DNA of 64,000 bases from Lepidostoma basale. Taxonomy: Eukaryota; Arthropoda; Insecta; Trichoptera; Lepidostomatidae. The notes beneath the pieces were generated by a model. It had not been told where the DNA came from. It ran no database searches and was given only the letters and a program-made list of their open reading frames with translations. The position numbers were made by a program, and so were the translations under genes. Location: contig JAHDVF020000236.1 of the NCBI GenBank assembly GCA_022606425.2, positions 496,001 to 560,000 on the forward strand, in the 5' to 3' direction. Of the stretch, positions 44,951 through 55,258 are shown piece by piece. Each line of letters begins with the position of its first letter. Position 1 is the stretch's first letter.

Positions 44951-45135
44951 AAAATACGTAGTTACTTATTTGATGGTGTCATCTTTGATTTGTAACTTTA
45001 TTAAAGTAACGAATTTTACAATCGGAGAAAATCGAGGATAGAAAATCTATGCGTTTCAAAAACCGCCCCAACCATGAGGACATCAAATATAACGTCAGAG
45101 AACGTATAGCCTCATGTATAAGGCTTATTTATAAC

Positions 45136-45337
45136 TAACTAACTAACTAACTAACCATCATGCCGTCTCTCCGAAGGGGTAGGCAGACAGAATGGACTGC
45201 CACACTTTTCTTTTCTGACATATTTTTCACGCTTCTTCAACATTCATAGTCGATTACTCTGATTCCGCACGTGGCCGACATTCAATATTTGATATATTTG
45301 ATCGTGCCACGTTTTCCTCGGTCTTCCTCTCTTTCTT
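45136..45337 (-). mobile_element. RTE-A copy, 0.2 kb
   Basis: 10-bp TSD 'cttatttata', (taac)n tail, then the last roughly 55 codons with a small deletion at RRACMTR. 5'-truncated in RGRPRKTW. Confidence 0.9.
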
Positions 45338-45769
45338 ATTTATAATTTCTTGAATGTTCCCTGCCTATGCCAATTTTTTTTACTATCAGTGACATCTATT
45401 GGTGTAAACAAAAATCAAATAATTTATAAGCTAGTTTTAGAAACAGAAAAAAATATGACGTTAATGTCATTAATATCTTACTACTCGAGAGGTTAAGTGA
45501 AGAAATTCCATTAAAACTGCTTTGGCAAATGAACATCAACAGCAAACTATTAATTACCTCAATAAAGATCAGGCTGCTATGTTTAATGGCCTGTTTGACG
45601 ATCAGCGCACATTCAACAATAGAATGTTTTAATCAAATATTCATTAATTGAACATTAATGATAACACTGTTCTCATGTTATAATAGTTTTAAATCTGTAT
45701 GAAATATTTTAATTTTTATGCGGCTGTTTATGGGTTTACAAATATACTAATAAAACTTTTTTTTTAATA

Positions 45770-46060
45770 TTAGATAAACTTAAGACGTTAACACTGTGGA
45801 ATTCCATAATGACGATTTTTTATGAATTAAAAAACTGTTTTTTACACCTTTGAGTTTATTTTTCTCGACATTTTTCGAAGGCTTACACCTTCATCATCGG
45901 GAGAACGATATAAACTAACCAAAATCAGTCTGTAATAATTTTGGTTAGTTTATACCGTTCTCCCGATGATGAAGGTGTAGGTCTTCGAAACATGTCGAGA
46001 AAAATAAACTCAAAAGTGGAAAAAAACAGTGTTTTTATTCATAAAAATTAAAAAACTGAT
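45770..46060. mobile_element. Penelope-type palindrome, family E
   Basis: Long inverted arms ('gagtttatttttctcgaca', 'ttcatcatcgggagaacg' against complements) around a centre with 'ctaaccaaaatcagtctg'. Hammerhead-like motifs sit in both arms: minus 45868-45901 and plus 45963-45996. In both, the helix I flanks UUCUC/GAGAA pair perfectly. CUGAUGA is CCGAUGA (U4 to C) in both, so the change is a family trait. Half copies at 9290-9530 and 60985-61135. Confidence 0.65.
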
Positions 46061-46064
46061 AAAT

Positions 46065-46200
46065 TAAATAACTTTGTATGTATTATATCAAAATTGTATT
46101 TTATTTTACGCGACCCCTGTTTCGTCAACCTATGTTGACATCATCAGATATTACATTTGTAACAACGATATGGATCGCGTTGTAATGATTCAAAGAGTGA
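46065..46200 (-). mobile_element. Family A repeat, single arm
   Basis: Adjoins the family E palindrome. The motif at 46112-46147 (minus) has intact CTGATGA, a GUCAAC/GUUGAC stem, GAAAC, AGGG and GUC. Confidence 0.6.
46112..46147 (-). ncRNA. Hammerhead-ribozyme-like motif, family A
   Basis: All conserved core positions fit (CUGAUGA, GAAA, A15.1-U16.1, GUC) apart from the extra U before helix II seen in every family here. Helix II has 6 perfect pairs with an AUAG loop. Helix I pairing is poor in this copy, so activity is uncertain. Confidence 0.5.
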
Positions 46201-46209
46201 TTCAACAAA

Positions 46210-46834
46210 ATAATAATAATATATTATAACTTTAAAATTTAATTAAAAAAAGCTAATTATCTTCATTTTTTTAATTAGCGAAAATTGATAACCGACTACC
46301 ATTGTCCTTGCAATTGAACTTGGAACAATAATTAATATCATATACATAAAAAAGACCAAGGTGAAGATGTCGAAGTGGATTTGTTATTAATTAATATAGT
46401 ATTTTATTTATTTGTTACTTTCTATTCTACATCTTCTATTATTCATTCATCATTTAAATATTCTTTGTTTTTGTAATATGTTTGAAAACCTCGACATTTA
46501 AAAAATAGAATGTTCAAAACATCCACTTTATACAATTCATCATACCGGGAACCCAAGAGCAGTATTCCGACGTTTAAAACATAGAATTTATGATCTTTCT
46601 CGTTTTTCTTCGTTATACATTCGTACACGTTGCATTATTCTTTTTATTCTTAGATGGACGTCTATCATCGTATGTTTTTGCACATTTTGCAAAAATTGCG
46701 CTCTTTACATATTTAATTTCTATGTACATAAAGATAAGATCGGAGCATTACCGTACTCTCTGTTTTAACTATTTTCATACGTCGTAACTCACTCGTCATT
46801 TTTCAGATTTTGAATTTAGCTGGCTCATAATAGT
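46210..46834. other. AT-rich intron sequence
   Basis: No recognisable element. Confidence 0.4.
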
Positions 46835-47185
46835 TTATTAATTTGATAATGCCATGTTTTCATCGGTTGTTCTCGGTTTCTTTTTTCACTCACACTACTT
46901 GTTTACAATTTTTTAATCATTTTTCTTTCATCCATTCGTTCCATATGCCCAAACTATTTATTATTAATATATTTTAATATACGTTTTCCCAAATTTTCTT
47001 CTCATTGATCTAATTTCTTTTGCATTTATCATAATTTATTGCTTGTTTTGCAAAATCCAAACCCCACTTCCATACGTTGACTCTAAAACTTAACTACACA
47101 AACCCTTATTTACATATTCTCCATTTTTCTATCTCTTGTAAACATAGTACCCAGATTATTAAAATCGGTAACTTCAAATATCTTG
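46835..47185 (-). pseudogene. Old RTE-A fragment
   Basis: Traces of the C-terminal half: 'ttaatttgataatgccatg', 'cattcgttccatatgccc', 'ccacttccatacgttgac' and 'tctcttgtaaacatagta'. Highly diverged, no tail. Confidence 0.55.
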
Positions 47186-47685
47186 AATATACATTTGATT
47201 TAAATTATTTTGTGTTTCTGCATTTGTATATGTAATCAAATGTGTTTGTCTCTCTTCATTTGATAACAAACTTTAGTTTTACTCTTGGGTGGCTGTTTTA
47301 ACAACATGGAATTAGTTTTCAAACAAGACTCTGTTTATAAAATAATTAAACCAAATTCATCTGAAAGGTAAATTTGTTTTTATATCACAATAAAATTAAA
47401 ATTGTTTTATAAATCATGTAATGCATTACGAATAATATCAAACAATATAAGTAAAACGATTTTTTTTTAAATTATTAAAATACTTATGTACCCTAATATG
47501 TATATTTTTTTATTATCCAAAACTACAATGTTTTCTGCACATTTATTATTTAATTGATCTCGACATGTTTAAAAATAAATAGATTTCTCCTAATTATAAA
47601 AGTATTTTGTAATTGAAAAAGGGTAAGATAAAAGGTCGTAAAACGATAAAAACAGTGTTTTGATTAATAATAATAATAATAAATA

Positions 47686-48182
47686 ACTAACTTACCACGT
47701 CTTTTCCCCGGAGGGGTAGGCAAAGAGTATGTACCGCCATACTGCTCTGTCCCGATATACCTCTCTAGGTTCCTTTACATTCATACATTGTAATATGCAC
47801 GCTCCTCGATTTTTCCGACTTCGAATGTAGCCGAATTTCAGTATTTGATTAATTTGGTCATGCCATGCTTTCCTCGATCTTCCGTGGCTTCTCTTTCCAC
47901 TTACACTGCTTGTATACAACATTTTAATAATTCTCGTCCATTCGTTCCATATGTCCAAACCATCTCAGATTTTTTTTCTAATTTAAATTATGATGCAATC
48001 ATATCTGCTTTTCATTTTTTCCTTATTTCGTCGTTTGGTATTCTATCATATATCGTTTTCTATCACATTATTCTCAGAGATTTCATTTCTACGACATTTA
48101 TCCAACTTTCATCCTTTTTTACCAGAACCAAGCTTCATTTCCACACATAAGGGTTGGCACTAGAAGACCATTATGTACTGTA
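47686..48182 (-). mobile_element. RTE-A copy, old subfamily
   Basis: Tail 'aataactaactt', then the last roughly 150 codons to 'actagaagaccattatgtac' (LVPTLMCGNEAW). Subfamily variant 'TSSVSGKRSHGRSRK', as at 24617. Several frameshifts. It ends 118 bp downstream (on the minus strand) of the adenylyl cyclase exon donor. Confidence 0.85.
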
Positions 48183-48299
48183 ATAATCTTGTGAATAAAT
48201 AAAAATGATTCTATTATATTTAAAAAGGCATGTTTTATGCATTTGAAGTTAATTCCGAAGAGCGAAGACGCAATAGGGTTGGATTATGACGTCACTCAC

Positions 48300-48421
48300 C
48301 TGACGTTTTCATGTCTCTGGATGTATATCTTGTGGAACTGCTCAATCCTCGGTTGTCCGGCGATATCAGCTTTCATCTCCATGGCCACGTGACGAGGGAG
48401 AACAGACAGCAGTAGGCGTTC
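48300..48421 (-). CDS. Adenylyl cyclase C1-domain exon (first in window)
   Basis: 122-bp exon. The acceptor (...ttgtttcag) ends at 48422 and the donor GTGAGT starts at 48299 on the minus strand. It starts in phase 0 and reads [20 protein letters not shown], then [20 protein letters not shown], then AG of a split Ser codon. This is the linker directly after the first six-helix membrane block and the first strand of C1: '[14 protein letters not shown]' and '[13 protein letters not shown]' are nearly invariant in animal transmembrane adenylyl cyclases (AC1, AC5/6, rutabaga-like). It acts at the cytoplasmic face of the plasma membrane, and C1 later pairs with C2 to form the catalytic site. Upstream membrane exons are not recognisable in 48422-64000. 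Confidence 0.95.
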
Positions 48422-48522
48422 CTGAAACAATGTAATGTTCCATTTTCAAATGATATTTGTTTAAAATCGTCGAAGATAAAATAACAATGTACTTGCTTAA
48501 AATAAAATTTGCTAAAATTAAC

Positions 48523-49066
48523 ATAACTAACTGAAAACCTAATCATCACGCCGTCTCCCCGAAGGGGTAGGCAGAAATAATGGACTGCCACACTTTTTTC
48601 CCGACATATTTCTCTCGATTCCTTAACATTCATCCATCGTGTCATGCACGCGCGTCGATTTCTCCGAATCATCACATGGGTGACATTCAATATTTGATTT
48701 ATTTGATCGTGCCACGCTTTCCTCGATCTTCCTTTATTTTTGGTTCCATTTACATCGTAAACATATAATTTTTTTACAATTCTCTCTTCATTCGTTATTT
48801 CCATATGTCCAAACCATTTTAATGATCCTTTCATTATTTTGTTCATAACACCATCATTCGCACCGCATTCACTTCTTCTATTTTCATTCGACACTCTATC
48901 ATACACAGAGTATCCACACATTCGTCTAAGAGATCTCAAATTCTACTGTATTTATTCTACTTTCATCCTACTTTTTCCAGTTCAATGCTTCGCTTCCATA
49001 CATAAGGTTCGGTAGAAGAACACCATTGTGCACTGCCATTCTAGCTTTTTTGGATAGATTTTTTTT
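48523..49066 (-). mobile_element. RTE-A copy, 0.54 kb
   Basis: The degenerate tail ('aactaactgaaaacctaatc') is followed by the last roughly 175 codons: VHNGVLLP, YGSEALNWKK, RSLRRMCGYSVYDRVSNENR, LKWFGHMEITNEERIVKKLY. One or two frameshifts near 48950. Lies 101 bp from the 5' side of the adenylyl cyclase exon at 48421. Confidence 0.88.
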
Positions 49067-49102
49067 TCGTAAAAATAGCGTATACGTACTTCAAGTTAAC
49101 CT

Positions 49103-50985
49103 TGTGATGGTATTGAACCATCGTAGAGAGAGATGCGTGAATTCAGACGTAATACTAAAATAAATTCAAATGACTAGGAAATATAACACCTAACCATGTG
49201 GGGGTAGGTCTAGGCGGGGAGCAGGGGAGACGCGGGGAGGGGAGAGAGGGGAGAGAGGGGGGTTGAGCCGAGAGGGATGCAGGGGAGAGGTAGTTCGGGG
49301 CAGTTGACTTTTGACCTGACGGGAAGCGGTCGCTTTGGTATTAAATTCAGTGGGTGTTTGTTGTTCTGATTATCAAGAACTTCATTTTATTTTGTATACA
49401 AGTATAGTGGTACGAGGGGTGCGGCATTTGCAGATTTAAAAATACTATAGAATCAGTTTTCCTGAGCTGTTACGACTGAAAAGCTAAGTCTAGAATTAAG
49501 AATTTATATTTCAGGAAATTGGAACGTATGCGTTCTGCTTACTCCATGATTATACTATGCTTACGTTTATGTATTACATACATGTACCTAGATATATATA
49601 TGTATATGATATATTGATACCTTTCCTATACTGCACGTAATATAGTTCACTAACACTCGGGCCAACGCATCGCGCCCAAACAGGTATTCACTAACTCATC
49701 GAATACTGAAATCTTAGTTATGGACATGTAGCGTTCTAACAAAATTTGCCATCTTCTATATAAATAAACATATAAACTTCGACCCATGCAAATTATGCTA
49801 CATAAATATGGTTGACTGCTGATGAATGAAGACAGTTAGAGAGGTTGGGAAGCTCACTTCAAGAGCCCGCGCCAAATACAGACTCCTATAGATAAGTAGG
49901 TGGAAGACCCTACTATCGCGTCTGCGGGAATTCTGACGTGGGTGGGCTAACTTCGAAAACCCCCGATAGGGTGATGGCCAGGTTCATGGGTTTGAATCCC
50001 CAGGTCCACTGATTAAGGGTTGGGAGGTAGAACGTCTGGTCTCCAGACGATTCTGCTGTGGAGCAGTGGAGAAAAATCACCAGATTGACGAAAGATCTGG
50101 GTCAACGCGATACTAACACTATCATATCCCAGTTCCCACAAATCCTTATACTCGTATACTTAATATATTATATTTTGACATTGCATTGTTATATAATTTG
50201 TACCTTTCAGGAAACTGTTCTTCATTGCATTATTATTTCGTTACGTTCGGATTTAAACAACTGTACGAATTTTATTTCAGGTTCGCTCTTATTTCATATT
50301 ATTTGTAAACATTCATTTCAGGGCTACCACATTTTCTAGAAATAATATTTTGAATTTATATTTTGTAAACTTAGAGATATTTTAGGTTGTTTGGTTTACC
50401 TGTCCCTAGGAAATATTGAGTGACATATAATTTGATTACACGTGGGTTTGTCAGGATTGCTTAAAATATTCGGAAGGGTTAGGAATGATTAGCTTTAGAA
50501 TGAAATTATCAGTATTCGCCAAATAAAAGGGCTTGGATTACATCGGTCATAACGAAGGGTCATACGGTATTATTTCTAGACGATCACGAAGGCCAACTCG
50601 CGTAAGGTAAAACACCTGTAAGCTCCGTACAGGTGGATGAAGAGGGAATGACTGGAGGAAGCTCCACCATTCGCGGAGGAAGGTTAGGAGGAATTCTGCT
50701 TAGGTTCCTCGCGGATAGGGCATTTGAGACCACATTTGGTGCCGTGACCAGGATGAACTACCATAGTAGTTGATGATAACTTGGAAGGGCGGGAGGCGAT
50801 CTCATCACAGTTAGGTGTCCTCATGGACAGCTCGGTTCACCACATTTAGTGGCGTGACCAGGATGTTACACCACATTTGGTACCGTGACCAGGATGGATT
50901 AATTCTACGTAGGTAGCTCGTTTCATCACATTGGTGTTGTGACCAGGATGGATTAATTCCTCGAAGGTAGGACGATATCATCACA
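49103..50985 (+). repeat. Left LTR
   Basis: Features in order: G-rich block at 49198-49290, TATA-like 'tatataaata' near 49757, poly(A) signal AATAAA at 50522-50527, then a tandem array from 50735 to the end. A 93-codon frame at 50058-50339 recurs unchanged in the right LTR but resembles nothing and lies in the expected R/U5 region. Confidence 0.9.
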
Positions 50986-51005
50986 TTTGCTGCGCGTGAC
51001 CAGGA
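50735..51005 (+). repeat. Tandem LTR-end/primer-site modules (left)
   Basis: About five modules of 'ca(c/t)caca' + 'tttggtgccgtgaccagga' at 50735, 50845, 50876, 50930 and 50986. Spacers vary and share 'ggattaattc' and 'gtaggacgat'. The fifth module begins exactly where the LTR should end and would serve as the primer-binding site. Which tRNA would pair is not determined. Confidence 0.75.
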
Positions 51006-52484
51006 GTTTGGTTTAAAGCATTACTTGATAATTTCATTATTATGCATATTTAATTAATTAGTTTAAAAATTTAAATTGTTTAAAAAAATTATTCATCGCT
51101 AGATATTTATGCCAACCCTAGCTAGGATTCGTAGACAGTGTGCGGCTTTTCTAGGAAGGTATTCTAGGATGCTCTATGCAGGGGTCGCGTATCGTTTCGA
51201 AAATAATTATCGGCGTGGTATTTAGTTTATGATTTGAATATTTAAAGAGAACTCCGAACATATTATAGAAAGTTTAGTATCGAAACGCAACCTTAGTTCA
51301 CTTTCGGTAGGTTTAATAGGAATAAATATATTATTATCATAATTTAGTTATTGTAGAAGAATATTTCGAGGGTTTAGAAAAGAGTGAATGAAAATATTTA
51401 CATTCATTAGTAACACTATCCTATTAAATTATTGTCAGTTTGAAATTATATTTGAGAAAAATTAGAGTAATCTTTGAATTATATTAATTTATTGATAGGT
51501 TAATCGTATATTTTAGATCGACTAAGGTCACCATTTAAATATTCATTGTGTTATAGACTCATGTATATTCTAACCAAACATTTGAGAGTACGTTAAATAA
51601 ATAAATAAATATTGTGATTATGTTCCGAATTAGCATATTTGTAAAATAAATTTTAAGGGCCTCGCTATTATTAGTATACTTAGAGTAGAATATAGTATTT
51701 AAGCTAGTTAAGAGGTATGATCGTGACGAGATTGAATTCATGCTTAAAATATTGGGAATTAGTAATATCGAGAGATATGTTTATTTCGTAAATGTAGTGT
51801 GAGAAAAGGTTTGGTACCACCTACGTTTTTTCTCATTCTTCTAAAAACTGCAGCGAGAGATCTTAAATGGCAAACATGTGTCTTGAGTCAATAACGCTCT
51901 TCTTGGTCTGTATTTTTCCATAATCCTGGATAGGTACACATTAATTTCTTTCACACCAAAATAACCATAAATTAGTTCGAGTCAAGTGTTAACATCAGGA
52001 TATTTCTAGGGATCGCGGTCGGTTAGGTCGCTGTAGCAATTTTGCTTGTTAGGGGGATGTAAATAATATTATCTATAACGAAAGCAATAAATAAACCGGT
52101 CGTTTCTAAAATATTGAATTATTTATTGGCCATGTATAGTAATACGTACTTGGATTTCAACTGTCTCAGGTAAAGGAAGGACATAGCACGGTAATTTTAG
52201 ATATATATGTATAATTATAATAGTGTATGAATACGAGATAGAATAAGATATACGTTTTATAATGGCTAGTTTACAAAATTTATATTTAATGTCTTTATGT
52301 TCTACGTAGGTCATCGATAATAATTTTAAGTTATGTACATTGCAAAGTTAAAATACAGACGTGTTAATTATATAAAATAGAATTGCGAGTAATGATTAAG
52401 TCAGTTATAATAAGAGTTTAGGTTACTTCCATCGTAAATTAAAATACAGATGTGTCAATTATGCGAAATAAATATTATTGATTT

Positions 52485-52650
52485 GGGAGATGCCTATTGG
52501 TGGCGATGAGGTTCGCAACCCATCACTCCGCGTCTCTCGCGGGGCGAAAAGAGAAGGATTGAGTGCCGCATCGGTTAGAGTGTGACGGTCCACTCTTTCT
52601 GCCTGCCCTTCGATGAGACGGCGTGATGGTTAGTTAGTTAGCTGATCATT
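52485..52650 (+). mobile_element. SINE-like repeat with RTE-A tail inside the LARD
   Basis: 'ggagatgcctattggtgg', 'cgatgaggttcgcaaccca', then 'ctgcctgcccttcgatg', 'acggcgtgatggttag'. The head is shorter than at 27480-27785. Confidence 0.75.
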
Positions 52651-53854
52651 ATTAATTGCAGCAAGTTAGAATTTAGGTGAATATCTACGAAGCGGAAAAT
52701 AAAATATTATATTTTAAATGAATCGAATTGCAGTCGGATATTAGGACGTTGCGGTCTATGATACCCTAGAGATACCGAGGAGACCACTTAAAGATATCGT
52801 TAAATTTTGTGAATTTTAAAGTGTCGACAATTTTAGCCGTTAAATAATTTCGGATGGAACAAAAAATACAAGGTTAATACTTAAGTTTCTAGCCGACGTG
52901 TCGGGCTTAAATCTTAAGGAGATAGGGTTATTTATTGCGAATGCTGGGACTTGTTAAAATAATGAAGCGGAGGATGAAATTCTGAACGGTTTGTTAATAG
53001 GTGATAATTTTTCAATAGTGTCAAGTTGGTATTCTGTAGGCTGGCATTTCATGGAATTCTCCTTATGGATCAAGTATCTCGCCAAGCTGGTGTTGTTTTA
53101 GGTCGCCATGGGTTGGGTTCACGATAACAAATACTAGGAAATGAACGGCGATGTGACATGCATTTGTGAAATTATTACAGGTTCGAGGACGATACTTAAA
53201 TTGTACAAAAAAAAAATTAAGATACTTTATGATACTTTAGAATAATATTTAACAAAATGGAGCGGCATACCCATAGGTTAGTTCGTATATTGCGAAATAC
53301 ATAAATACAAATACATGTTATTTCAAAAGGAATATAGGATAGTGCTTATAATTGTCGAATAAACAATTACGGAGATCAACCGAAGTAGTATAATATGTTA
53401 GCATTTAAAGATGATTTCGTTTAAATCTGAATTTATCGTTTAACTGTATATTTTCATAAAGTATTGTAATTTAATTGTAGTTTTAACATAAGTCTAAGAC
53501 TAGGTGTGAAAATCCGGATGAGTAGGTATTATAATACATAAACATAAAATAGGAATTGACAAGTATATGAGTAAGATAATTATAAGAAAACAAATAAAAA
53601 TATCGATAAAAGGCTATGATGTTTAGGTATAGGTATTTCAGGTTTCAATTGCAGCCGGTTATAGGTCACTTACATATATCCCAACATAATTAGGTGTATC
53701 AAAAAAAAAAAAAATCGGAATTTATAAAATTAATAAATACTTCCGCAGTCATCAAAAATTAAGGCCAAATATCATCGATATATATATAATAGATTTCTTC
53801 CGAAATTCAGTAAATTATTAGATTACTTAACAACAGATAGTCGCAACATTCTAC

Positions 53855-54020
53855 AGGTATGTTTTGCGAAGCTTCTACGTTCATACTTCGTGGAGCGGAC
53901 GCTCGTCGATAGCTCCGACTTCTAATGGAACTCCTTTTGGTTTTAATGATTTGATCGTGTCACGTTTTTTTCCGACCTTCTCGACTTTCTCTAATTAACA
54001 CTGTGCGTGTATATATCTTC
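53855..54020 (-). pseudogene. Decayed RTE-A fragment inside the LARD
   Basis: 'gcgaagcttctacgttcata', 'cggacgctcgtcgatagctc' and 'gatttgatcgtgtcacgttt' correspond to NVEEAR, RRA and HDQI of the RTE-A end. Many substitutions; the 3' end is lacking. Confidence 0.6.
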
Positions 54021-55248
54021 AAAGAATTAATTTACGTTATTTATTTATTCTTAGGAGCTCGATGTTATTCTTTTAGGGAGCGTTCAATCGATCGAGATGT
54101 GTTACCAAATTACAAAAAATGTTTAAAGCAGCAGAACTAATTATCAATCGTAGTGATGAGAAAATTCTTAGGGGGGTACGTTTAGAACCATAATGGTAGA
54201 TTGAAATTAGAATAAGAACTATTTTAAATTGTCCGAGTAACCAGATGCGTTATTCATCATTCATTATTATTATTTTTTGATCTAGGTAATAGGGTCACTA
54301 AATAAAGATAGGTACAACGGCAATAGTGATTATGATTATTATAAGGAATAGATTATAAGTTATTTTATTTATGATAAGTTATATTTTAAGTGCGTCGTTT
54401 GTAAAATCAATTACCACAAGGATTCACTAGAAAAGGGCTGACTGGTCAATGCAGTCTTTATTAGTTTAGATTATAGTTATTATAGCATAAGTTTAGTAGT
54501 AAGAAGCTATAAATAGGTAATAATTGCGTTAAAATTTGACCTTAATCTTGGTAGTAAATTGATTTTGGAAAAAAAAAAAGCAAATAAATAAATAAATATA
54601 TAAATAAATAACGGTGTGTGAGTACATGTGCACGTGAGAGTAAAAATATGTAACGAAATATGTGCTTTGGATTTGAGGGGCTGGAGTTTTAGGGGGGAGA
54701 TGAGGAAAGTTGTATTTGATTTGATTTTGTGGAGCGGAAGAATTTCTTTTGTAGGGACATGGCGATATAATTTTAGTTATAATATTGTGTTCAAAATTTA
54801 CCAGATTAGATTCCAATTGGAAACAATAAAAATGAAATGAAGTAAATGTGTAATAGTTGTGATTTCACCAATACGAGGTTGATAAAGTCTTCGGATTCTA
54901 GGGGGGAGGTTTATTGTTAAAAGCGTTGTCGCTTTATATATTTTGCAGTGACTTAGGATAATAAAAGGAGCGAAACGAAGGAAAATATTTTACTCGTCAG
55001 ATTCTTGCTAGAATCTAGGGAATAGAAGTGGCGGCAAAATTATTAGTTCGAATTGAAGGTGTTGGCATATCAAGGCGTAGGTACGCTAGTGGTTAAGACA
55101 GCAGAATAATGTACTGTCAAAGGACAATTATCATAGGTTAAATAACATAATAAGATAACTTACTAAGAAAATTGACAAGCGTAGAGCGAATCACCAGGAA
55201 TTGAGGAAGCAACGGAAAACTTTCTGCCGAGTTTTCCTGGTTTCCTCT

Positions 55249-55258
55249 AGGGGGGAAC
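55249..55258 (+). promoter_or_regulatory. Polypurine tract
   Basis: 'aggggggaac' directly precedes the TG of the right LTR, the usual plus-strand primer of LTR retrotransposons. Confidence 0.8.

Larger units (their letters stand above)
50986..55258 (+). other. LARD interior, non-coding
   Basis: 4.27 kb without a frame longer than about 95 codons. It contains a SINE-like/RTE-A tail (52485-52650) and a decayed RTE-A piece (53855-54020). The rest is AT-rich, with a (taaa)n stretch at 54580-54610. It ends in the purine tract 'aggggggaac' at 55249-55258, next to the right LTR. Confidence 0.8.

Noticed and set aside
50058..50339. 93-codon frame present identically in both LTRs (also 56214-56495)
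   Set aside because: Identity follows from LTR duplication, not selection; it lies in the R/U5 region, is Ile/Leu/Tyr-rich by AT bias and has no recognisable domain.
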